This document shows, piece by piece, positions 1 to 9,309 of a stretch of 64,000 nt of DNA. The translations under genes were made by a program, and so were the position numbers. The stretch's first letter is position 1. Each line of letters starts with the position of its first letter. Origin of the DNA: Sapria himalayana (lineage: Eukaryota; Streptophyta; Magnoliopsida; Malpighiales; Rafflesiaceae); the NCBI GenBank assembly GCA_029783825.1, contig JAREIK010002645.1, forward strand, positions 2,246,512-2,310,511, written 5' to 3'. The notes beneath the pieces are model-generated. The model saw only the letters and a list, made by a program, of their open reading frames with translations, was not told the origin of the DNA and did no database searches.

Positions 1-4
1 ACAG

Positions 5-2068
5 ATGTCTGTGGCTCCTGAAACTTTGGTTTCTCCTGTCGTCTCAGCCCAAAGTTCTAAAAACAAAAAACTAGGAGGACTTCTGTAGTTTGGACACATT
101 TTAAAATCATAACACAAGTAGATATTAGGGGTGAGGAACATGAAATGGCACAGTGCAAATATTGTATGAGACTTTTAACATGCAAGAGTACAAGTGGGAC
201 TGGGCACCTCAAGAGGCATGCTGAAATATGCTCCAAAAAACATGGACCCTTAGATCCTAGGCAAACCCAACTTGGCACTACATTTTTTGAGACTGGATCG
301 AGTTCAGTCTCAAAGTTTACTCCCTTCGTATACTCCAGCAAGTTGGGTAGGGACGGCATGGCCAGGCTCATCACATTGATGGGTCTTCCGATCAGATTTT
401 CGGAAGATCCGAGGGTAGTGCACATCATGCAGACTTATTTTCAGCCATCCTATCGTAGGATTCCTAGGTCCACATCTAGGAGTGACATACTAAAGATATA
501 TAAGTTAGAAAAACAAAAAAAAATTAATGAATTTTTGGCATTTAGTGGAGTGGTGTCCGTGACGTCCGATATATGGACATGTCACGATGATTCTTCTTAT
601 GCATGTCTCACGAGTCATTATGTAGATTCTAACTGGACAATCAATAAAAAAAATATTAGGATTCACTGAGATTCTTCATCCTCATGATGGCCCGGCCATT
701 TTTGAGTGTATGATAAAAATATTTAGGGAATATAAAATTCAAAATAAAATTTTTAGTGTCACTTTCGATAATGCTGCGAATAATGGAGTAGCGATCAATA
801 TGTTTGTTAGGAATATTAGAGACGCACCATTAGGAGAGATCTTTCATGTCAGATGCATGTGTCATGTTATTAACCTGATAGTTCAAGCGGGTATGAAGGT
901 CTGTTCCCCCGCGTTGGAAAATATACGCAATGCACTCAAGTATATTCGCACTCCTCGCAGACTACAAGAGTTTGGTAATCTCTGTTTGTCTGCGAATCTT
1001 AAGAAGAAGAAATTCCAATCAGATGTGAGACATCGTTGGAATTACACGTACCTGATGTTGGACTCATGTGTTGGATACGAACACGTGATATCCGACTACG
1101 TCAATAGTAAGAGTGGCGAACTTATTATTGACGACACTGACTGGGATTCAGGAATTTCATTTATGAAATTCCTGAAGATATTTTATGACACGACGAACAT
1201 GTGTTTGTCAGCGTATACGCACACCACTTGCATTGCACTTCGTTGCATATGCAACATTAGTAGCATGTTTAGGAAGTATCGAGCGGACCCGATGCTTAGC
1301 CATATGGTTGCAGAGATGGAGACCAAGTACATGAAGTACTGGTCCACCATTCCATCTCTTTATTGCCTCGCAACATGCATGGACCCTAGGGCTAAGGTGG
1401 AAGGGGTTGAAAACACCCTGACTTTCATTTCCTCGTGCATGAACCTGGAAGTGCCACCTGAAGGGTTCATTTACGAGAAGTTGACAGACCTGTTCACATA
1501 CTACGATACTAGGTATGGTGGTGGTGGTGGTGAGACTATGAGTACGGACACTGATACCTTGTTCGGAGATGACGATTATTACATTAACCTAGCGAGGGGG
1601 AAACGTAGGGGTGGACCTTCACATAGGAGCGAGCTGTCTCGGTACTTAGATACCGATTACTGCTCAATCCTATCACCTTTTAATAATAAGAATCTTGATT
1701 TATTACAGTGGTGGAAATCATATGAGTCCGCCTATCCCGTGCTATCTAGGATGACACGGGATCTACTGACTCCTCCGGTGTCGAGCGTAGCATCGGAGTC
1801 TGCTTTTTCTGTTGCAGTGAACGTGATTTCGGATAGGAGATCGAGATTACGTCCAGATATGGTTGAGGTCTTGGTATGTTTGAAGGATTGGGAGGAATCA
1901 AGATTTAGCATCAGTGATCGTGCTGAAGCTGGGACTGTGACAGACACTGCAGTCGCATCCACATCCACTACGATGGCGGAGGAGCTGATTGCCGATAATG
2001 ATGATCCAAATGATACTGATCTTGATGTTGCGGCTGATGATTCTCATGATATGCCGCTTGACGATTGA
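5..2068 (+). pseudogene. hAT transposase (BED finger plus hAT dimerisation domain), frameshifted
   Basis: This is a cut-and-paste transposase of the Ac/Tam3 (hAT) superfamily. From the N terminus there is a BED-type zinc finger: TSVVWTHF near 82-105, then CKYC and HLKRHAEIC near 151-230. The core follows, with SDIW near 565, FDNAANN near 763 and a CHVINLIV segment near 860. The C-terminal dimerisation block lies at 1690-1900, with SSVASESAFS and a following LVCLKDW. Two breaks are visible. An A-run at 59-70 separates a candidate start ATG at 5 from the BED frame, and an extra A in the run near 645-652 ends the first long frame at 669. The frame resumes and runs to the stop at 2068. The breaks suggest a dead copy, but both sit in homopolymers and could be consensus errors. 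Confidence 0.85.
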
Positions 2069-2535
2069 TGCTCATCTGCTCTTTTTTTTCGATGTTTTTT
2101 TATTTATTTTATTTATACGCTTTGTTTGTACTTTGTAGTTTGTACCATACGTTGTGTTGAAACTTATACTTGTTTTGTTCGGACTATTGGTTTCAAAAGC
2201 ATGAATGGTAATTTTTCATTTGTGTAGTTTAATTTTTTTTAATTATAATTTTTACTAACTTAATGTATTTATTTATTATTTTATGATTTAAATTTTATTT
2301 TTAAATTTAATAACTTTAAATTTTAATATATAATTAATAAATTAAAATAATAAAAAAAGCTAAACTTAATTGAAAAAAAAAAATTTTTTTCTAATTTTTG
2401 TTTGTTTTATTTAATTTTAAATGTTATAATTTTTACAAAAAATTATATTTTTTAATTATTACTAATACTCTAAAGTCTATACAGTAACTTAATAAAAAAA
2501 TTTACAATTAAAAAAAAAAAATTTCTAATCTGCCA
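2069..2535. other. AT-rich untranslated tail of the hAT element
   Basis: About 470 bases of A/T-rich sequence with long A and T runs lie between the transposase stop and the GC-rich subterminal zone. No reading frame or structured RNA is apparent. It is probably the 3' untranslated part of the transposon. Confidence 0.6.
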
Positions 2536-2840
2536 TTTTGGCATTTTCAGCCCGTGCTCGTGCTGGCGGCTGGCCTCCCGGGACCCGGACCCCGGTTGAC
2601 CCGGTCCCGCGTGGCGGACTGCGGTGCGGCTCCCGCCCCGCCTGCCCTGCCGGTGTCGTGCCGCCTGGCCTTGCCTGTATTGGCAAGGCGTGCCGAGCGG
2701 GCCGGGCACGGCACGGCACTACCTTGACGTGCCGTGCCCGCCTAAAACTCACCGTGCCGTGCCCGGCACGGCACGGTAGCACGACCGTGCTCGTGAAAAA
2801 CGGGCCGTGCCGTGCTAGGCCGGACCGTTTGACACCTCTA
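2536..2840. repeat. hAT subterminal GC-rich repeat zone with terminal inverted repeat
   Basis: This 300-bp island is strikingly GC-rich between AT-rich flanks. It contains repeated ggcacggcac / gtgccgtgcc motifs in both orientations, near 2703-2718, 2728-2740, 2751-2777 and 2803-2815. The segment 2751-2777 is a palindrome with 13-bp arms (accgtgccgtgcc) around one central base. Clustered subterminal motifs of this kind are the usual transposase-binding sites of hAT elements. The outer end at about 2825-2840 is the terminal inverted repeat. Frames that stay open here are a by-product of the GC content. Confidence 0.7.
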
Positions 2841-4530
2841 GATGGAGTCAATGAATTCCGTATCTGATCACCATCTGAAAAGAGAGTGATTCTCTCTAGG
2901 AGTGTTACCTTTAATGAAAGTGTCATCTTAAAACAAGAATCTTTTTTTATCTATTCACCCGATGTTCCTCAAACTAAACTTAAGGTGGAGCTAAAATCTA
3001 ATTCTGTTGCTCTAGGAAGGATGCCTAAATTTGTCTCTAAACAATCAATGGCTGATCATGAATATGATCTTGAGTCTATTACTGAACCAGATCTTGAACC
3101 TGTACTAGAAGTATCTATTCCCTACACCATTGTACGAGATAGACAAAGGAAGATGAATGTAGGTCCTCCTTTGAGATACTGCTTTAATGAATTTATAGGG
3201 TTTTCCCTACAAGTTTTCGAAAAGATTGATATTCCTAAACCATCCTCCTTCGGTTATACTATTAAATGTACTGAATTTGAGTCATTGTTGGTTGTCATGA
3301 ATGAAGAGATTGAATCTCTTCATAAGAATGATACTTGGGTTATTGTACCAAAACCAAAAAAGAGAAAGATAATTTCTTACAAATGGGTTTTCAAGAAGAA
3401 AGTTGATGCCTCTATAGCTGGTGGTGTAAAGTTCAAGGTATGTCTAGTTACAAGAGGGTTCAGTCAGAAAGAGAGTGTCAATTGCAGTGAGATATTCTTT
3501 CATGTAGTTTGAGATATCTCAATCAGGGTACTTCTAGCTTTAGTGGCATATCAGTTACTTGAACTTTAGCAATTAGATGTTAAAACTGTCTTTCTTCATG
3601 GAGATTTGGATAAAGAAATTTACATGAGTCAACCTGAGAGTTTTGAGGTATCAGGTAAGGAAACCCATATGTGCAAGCTTCTTAAGTCTCTCTATGGACT
3701 TAAACAATTTTTTCGTCAATGATACAAGAGATTTGACTATTTCATGACTACTCATGGATACAATAGGTGTGACCATTATTGTTATATCTATTTCAAAAGG
3801 AACATGGATGAGTCATATATCTACTTGCTATTTATAGATGATATGCTCTTTGTTGCCAGAAATAAATCTAACATCTAGGAACTGAAAGATCACCTCAATT
3901 CTGAATTTGATATGAAAGATATTGGATGAGCAAAAAAAATTTTGGATATGTAAATATTCAAAGATAGAATTAAAGAAAATTATTTCTTTCACAAAAATAA
4001 TATATTTAGAAAATTCTATATAGATTTGGAATGACTTCTTTTAAATCTCTATCTATTGTCATATGCCTCTAACCTCCACTTATCATTAGACTTTTGTCAC
4101 CAATCTGAATCTAATAAGGAATAAATGTCTAAGGTTTTTTATTCCAATGCTATTGGGAGTCTCATGTATCTTATGGTGTTCACTCAACCTAATATTACTA
4201 ATGTAGTAAGTGTAGTGAGTAGGTTATGATAAACCCTAGTTAAAAGTACTAGAAAGCTATTAAAAAGATACTCAGGTATCTCATGGGGACTTCTGATGTT
4301 GGATTGATATTTGGTAATGAATCTCAACTCATGTTGGCGAGATATTCTGATTATGACTTTGCAGGAGATGTTGACAGTAGATCGTATATGACTGGCTACG
4401 CCTTCACTGTATGTGACTCTATACTTAGCTGGAAATCCACTCTGCAATCTATTGTTATTTTATCCTCTACTGAAGCAGAGTATATGGCTCTAACTGAAGC
4501 TACGAAGGAAGGGATATGGTTGATATAACC
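2841..4530 (+). mobile_element. Degenerate Ty1/Copia element A: integrase tail to RNase H
   Basis: This is the remnant of a Copia polyprotein. The segment at 2841-2935 encodes the post-integrase strand (VILSRSVTFNE), in which a conserved Trp codon appears as TGA. The reverse transcriptase begins near 3285 (ESLHKNDTW, YKWVFKKK) and continues through [12 protein letters not shown] near 3570 and FIDDML near 3833, with several in-frame stops. RNase H (SSTEAEYMALTEA) runs to 4528, where the coding similarity ends abruptly. The left side is interrupted by the hAT element. The left breakpoint of the 25.7-kb duplication (3065/3066) lies within it, so unit 2 carries only its right part. No LTR was found. 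It is certainly non-functional. Confidence 0.85.
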
Positions 4531-4999
4531 AAATATTTTTATGTTGTAATATTTTAAATGTAAGTGCAAGAATTAAAAAATTAAGAGAAACTATGAATGT
4601 ATCAAATAACAATAATGGGGGTCCCACTACCAGGTCAATGGGCCAAAAAAATATTTAAGTAGAATCCAGTCCATTCAAGTTATTTGACCCACTCCGATAT
4701 TGAAAACCTATAAATATTTAATATATATATGTTTTTAGTACTATTTAGTGGTGCTTTGAGCATGCAATTTTTCTAATTATTGGAATACTTTTCTTGCACG
4801 TTTCTTCATTTTCTTTTCTTCTGATTCTATAATATTTTTTGGTTATTAATCTATAGGTGGTTAAGTACTTTTCTGGTGGATGTAATTAGTCCTGTTAAAC
4901 TACTAGTGAACCACATTATTTATGTGTGTTTCTATTGTAGTTTTATTTTTTTTATTTTTTTGCTGATTCATTATTGATCATCATATTTGTAATCACAAT
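4531..4999. other. AT-rich spacer, nothing recognised
   Basis: About 470 bases lie between the end of Copia A and the Gypsy remnant. I see no coding similarity, RNA gene or clear repeat boundary. It could be the decayed end of either neighbouring retroelement. Confidence 0.5.
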
Positions 5000-7300
5000 T
5001 GCAAGCGAAACTAACAGCTATCAATCATCCATTCTTTGAAAATACATAATTAGACTGACTTATGAACTATCTGATATAGTATAAATAATTGTGTCCTTAC
5101 TCCTTAAGCAATTTAACAATCACCTTCTCCATCACATCCTTTATTATTAGGGTCAATCTCCTTTGGTGTTCAATTGATGATTTTGCATTATCTTCCATCA
5201 TATCTTGTGCATACATATTGAGGTACTAATTTCTTTTTTATCTTCTAGTGGCTATACTATTGTCTCGATATGTTATTTTATCTTTTTCACTGTGACCTCT
5301 ATTTCTTTAGTCAACACTATTGAAATGATAATTGGGTTTATCTTCTTTTTTCCCATGAAAGCATAATGAAGGTGCCTTGGCAATGCTTCCAATAAAATCT
5401 TATTTGGAGTTATCTATATTTCAGGAGGCTCTTCTTGTAGCACTACGACTTTATCAAAAGCTATGACACAACTACTATGAATCTCAAATAAATGTCATGA
5501 CTTTGAGATTCATAGTTACTTTTTTATCTAGTATGCTTTGGATAATGTCATGATCTTGTCTTTTTCTTTTTAAAGTAGTTGTGCCATGGATAGAAAATAT
5601 ATCGTGGCTTCTTCATGTATCTTATTTTTTCAACAATGTCATATTTTTTTCATCATCAATAATTTTTTCCTTCAATAATCTAGTTTTTGTAGTCGCGAGT
5701 TCTTCAAAGGTCATGATTTCTTTATACCAACAAAATCAACCTTTTTATCTTTGATCTTCATTAATAATGGTCCTTGCTTCTTCTTTTTCACCCAGCACTT
5801 CATCAATCAATAATGAGACTTCTTCTAATTATAATCTTTCTATGATCTCAAGCATTTCCTCAATGATTTATCTGTGTTATTTACATGGGAATATTGAGTA
5901 TTAGTTACATTTATCACAACTTTGTAGTGGCTTGTCTTTCCTTTGTTTCTATTATGACTTCGAGAAATGTCATGAAAAAATAACATATTTAATCTTTAAG
6001 GCCTAATATAACTTTTTTTTAATTCTAAAATTACTTTTAATTCTTTGATTTCTTACTTTTCTTCGGGCCAAAAATTGTCTAGGAAATCTTTCGGTCTGAA
6101 TTCTACATTTTATCTTTTGAGTGTGCAAATAAGGCTATATATTTTCTAATATTTTTCCTTGTCATCATCTAGAATTTGTTGACATTTGTATCGGTTAAAC
6201 TTCACTTATTTTTTGTTCACATGAAGTATAAATTCTTCATTATTAATTTCAAGCATGGTCATCTCAAGCTCAATTGTGCATATAAATTTTCTTCTATATC
6301 CATCACTACAAAATCTATAAGGAGAATAAACTTTTCTATATTTACAAGCACATCTTCAATTATCCCTCTTAGAAACTTAGTTGATTGGTCTGTCATCTAT
6401 AGTGAAATATAAGTTGGAGTTATCTCACCTATAATCAACCTCTATATTATAAACAATAGCATCAGGTCGATAGTTACTCCAAAGTCATATAATATCTTCC
6501 AGTAGGTGTGCTCCTCAATAATGTACAAAATTATATAACTCTAATTTTTTTAGTTTTCTCAGGAATTTATGTTAAATAATCATTTTTCACTTCTTGATAA
6601 AGCTTCTATGTAATATAATATTTATGTTGAATAAGTCTCTAATTTCTTTTTCTTACCCATCATACATTTTGGAAAGTTTATGTAATATAATATTTATGAA
6701 AAAGCTTCTACGAGGTGTACATCTAATTCCAACTTTTTGAAGATGTTCAAAAATTGGCCAAATTATTTTCCAACTTATCCTTTCTAAATTACTATGAAAA
6801 AATGAAGAATATATCAAAGAATTTAATGACCATCTATATACTCATTATTTGGCATGTCTTCTTTGTACTTGTTGCTTTGGTACATTTGCATCTCTTCCTT
6901 CAATTTTACTTTATTTATAACATAAAATTTTGATGTCGTGGTAGTAGGTGCCACAACATTGTTAAATACAACTTCATCTTCTACTGCTGCATCTCCTTTA
7001 GATTTTTATTTTATTTTCTACTCTTCTATTTCTTTACTAATTTTGAGTATTATGAACATATATCTCTATAAATTTGTCTCATTATTACGAGGTGATCCAT
7101 TGATGTTCTTCTCCTTCAATATGAGTGCTAATTATCCAATTATCACTCATATAAGATATTTATCAACTAAAGATTTTTACAACCAAGGATAATCTCCTTG
7201 TAGCTGTCTTTGGTATTTTATTATCAAAATGATATTTATTCTATTCATAAGTTATCCATATTTTTGCTCCTCTTAGATAATATGCCAACTACATTTGATG
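5000..7300 (-). mobile_element. Degenerate Ty3/Gypsy remnant (gag-protease-start of RT), unit 1
   Basis: No long frame is open here, but translation of the minus strand gives clear Gypsy-type pieces in the expected order from high to low coordinates. A gag-linker segment (FLNIFKKLELDVH) lies near 6700-6770. A retropepsin-region segment (TDQSTKFLRGIIEDVLV) lies near 6330-6390. The start of reverse transcriptase (LEALPRHLHYAF, then SSIEHQRR further on) lies near 5150-5400. The arrangement resembles the Athila/Tat-type Gypsy group. Frames are broken by many stops and indels, and the rest of pol is absent. The plus-strand frames in this interval are shadows. No LTR could be defined with confidence. 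Confidence 0.7.
5474..5516. repeat. Perfect 15-bp inverted repeat within the Gypsy remnant
   Basis: The left arm actatgaatctcaaa (5474-5488) is the exact reverse complement of 5502-5516, with a 13-base loop containing the palindrome gtcatgac. The second copy is at about 31172-31214. No function is assigned. Confidence 0.6.
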
Positions 7301-7369
7301 GATATTTTAAGTATGCAATTATATTTTCTTATCATAATAGTCATGAAGGATGTTAAATAATAAGGTAAT

Positions 7370-8520
7370 AATTGTGTTTGAGATTTTGGCTTCACAAGTA
7401 CCATATTTATATATTTAACAAACATCACCCTAGTAATTCTACATATGGAAGTCATATAAAAAGAAATTATTGTAGGATTGTTACTACCTAATAAAATACA
7501 TCCCATTAGATATGCTTCATGCCTTATGTATCATTATCTATCACAGTCAACACATGACTCCCAATAATGGTATAACTCTAGGTCTAGGCTATATATTCTT
7601 CGTAAATTTCACATTTTTTTAAGGTTAGTTTTTCTAGAAAATATATAATAGGATGGTCATAATTTCATTTTGTACTTTTGGCTTCATAAGCACTATACTT
7701 GAATCTATTTTAATTATATATATTTAAATCTCTAGGCAAGACGTTCTACATAAATTCCATATTATTTGAAGGCTAGCTTTTCTAGAAAATGCAAAATAGA
7801 ATGACCATAATTTCATTTGTACTTTTGGCTTCAGAAGCATCATACTCACATCAATTTAAATTTTATAAATTTAGGATTTTCACACATAAATTCATCACCC
7901 GAGCTAGAAATAGGTGTTTCACTTTATGTAATGTCATTCTTATGAGTGTGTCTCTATTATTACTTTTGAGAGTGTTAAAAACTCATAGTTAGTTGATATG
8001 ATCCTAAAATTTAGTTGAGCAATGATCTTTCATATAATACAGCTTCGTAAGTTATTTAGTCATACAAATAATAAAGTAGACATAAGTCTAGATATTGATC
8101 ACATAATGATTATTTTAATTATTTGATCAATCAATAATGAACTATCAATTGTACAAGTTAAATATATATGCCCAGTCTTTAAAAATATACTTATGCTATA
8201 TGGTTAGTGTACATACTTGTACATAATGATATTTCTTAGTATCTAACCAATATTATATTAGATTGTTAGATGAATAGTAGATTAGTGTTAAAACACTCAT
8301 ATTTCTATTTGACATATAATGTGACTATTATTCATTAGATTGTCACTATTAACGATGATCCCTATTAGTTATCATTTCAATATTTCAACACTGAAATACT
8401 GTCTTTTCATGCAATGATCATTCATACATCTAATCATTTTATGCAGTACTTTAACTGTCATTGATAATTATTTCGAGTATATACTTCTATTCTCTAACTT
8501 TTAATTGTCTTAACAACATG
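7370..8520. repeat. Diverged repeat family member (Gypsy-flanking, LTR/leader-like), unit 1
   Basis: Copies of a phrase close to acttttggcttcataagca occur near 7385, 7675 and 7815. The stretch 8330-8510 (gtgactatta, then acaactgaaatact-like and cattgataatta-like phrases) resembles 56930-57100. The same phrases recur at 56.8-57.8 kb, at 59.2-59.9 kb and, inverted, at 61.6-61.9 kb. The segment lies on the 5' side of the minus-strand Gypsy remnant, so I infer LTR or leader sequence of that family. The family has not been aligned computationally. Confidence 0.5.
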
Positions 8521-8567
8521 AGACAATATGATGCTAATTATATTTTTGCTTTTGATTAATATATATT

Positions 8568-8612
8568 TAGGTTTATATAGTTATATATTTTATATATAAC
8601 TATATAAACCTA
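8568..8612. repeat. Perfect 20-bp-arm AT-rich hairpin, unit 1
   Basis: The left arm at 8568-8587 begins taggtttatatag. The right arm at 8593-8612 is its exact reverse complement, and the loop is five bases. It lies about 700 bp upstream of the XRN start codon. It could be a cruciform-prone site or the remains of a MITE. No target duplication was identified. Confidence 0.7.
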
Positions 8613-8879
8613 TATTTTGTAAATCATATAAACTTTTTTTGTTAATAGTGTTTTTTTAAAAATTAAGTTTTGTAATATATTAAGCATATTTTCGGATTTA
8701 TAAATAAAATACACCAAAATATAAATATTTTTCGTTTTAATGCAATTTTTTTAAAGTTTTTTTAGAATGAGAGCAGAATATAAATATTTTTATTTTATGT
8801 ATTTTTTACATATTATTTCTCAATAAATTTCCTAAACAAATATTGTAAAATACTTTAATATATATAATTTAACTTCCCA

Positions 8880-9309
8880 AGGCTAATAATTAATATGATA
8901 TCTTTGGGAGCACGTCTTGCAATCAAAGCACCCGACCTGTTCCAGCTACTATACTTTTGGTTAGCCAAGGAATCTCTAGGTACTCATTAAGATAAGTCCT
9001 AGGCGATTTAATAACGCCAACAAGTTTTGTTTCATCGAAAAGCCAAAAGAGCTCCAACTGCCAATAAAATAACCATTTTTTTATTTGCAAAAATTCCTCA
9101 CTTCCCCTCTTGCATAGACAGAGCTAATTGGATTTCGTGTTTCCTGTTTTTATATCCTCTGGTTTTCCCTGCTTTGCGATAATTTCTTCCCCTAGCTGCT
9201 CTCCTGACTCCTCTCCTCCTCTCAGAGTTTCACTTTCACACTGGCGTCTGTCTGTATCTGTATTAACTAACAAGCTTGAGCTTGACGCTCCACTTGGAGA
9301 TAAAGAGTG
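8880..9309 (+). promoter_or_regulatory. Upstream/5' UTR region of XRN copy 1
   Basis: Base composition changes from very AT-rich to mixed here, and the stretch leads into the XRN start codon. A CCAAT-like box occurs within tgccaataaaataacc (about 9059-9074). A CT-rich leader with ctcctctcctcctctc lies at about 9210-9225, where unit 2 is two bases longer. The short open frame at 9128-9310 has no recognisable content and is regarded as leader. Promoter assignment is by position only. Confidence 0.35.

Larger units (their letters stand above)
1..2840 (+). mobile_element. hAT DNA transposon, right-hand part (left end outside window)
   Basis: The segment holds a hAT-type transposase gene, an AT-rich tail and a GC-rich subterminal zone, and ends at a terminal inverted repeat candidate whose inward reading is TAGAGGTGTCAAACGG (about 2825-2840). 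Plant hAT elements commonly begin with a similar GGTGTCAAA-type end, so 2840 is taken as the right border. The next bases, gatggagt (2841-2848), are the likely 8-bp target duplication, but the partner copy lies left of the window and cannot be checked. The sequence right of the border continues in frame as Copia integrase tail, so the hAT inserted into a Copia element. The element lies outside the 25.7-kb duplication. Confidence 0.8.

Noticed and set aside
2525..2926. Long overlapping frames on both strands in the GC-rich island
   Set aside because: Low stop-codon frequency in the GC-rich hAT subterminal repeats explains them. They cross the transposon border.
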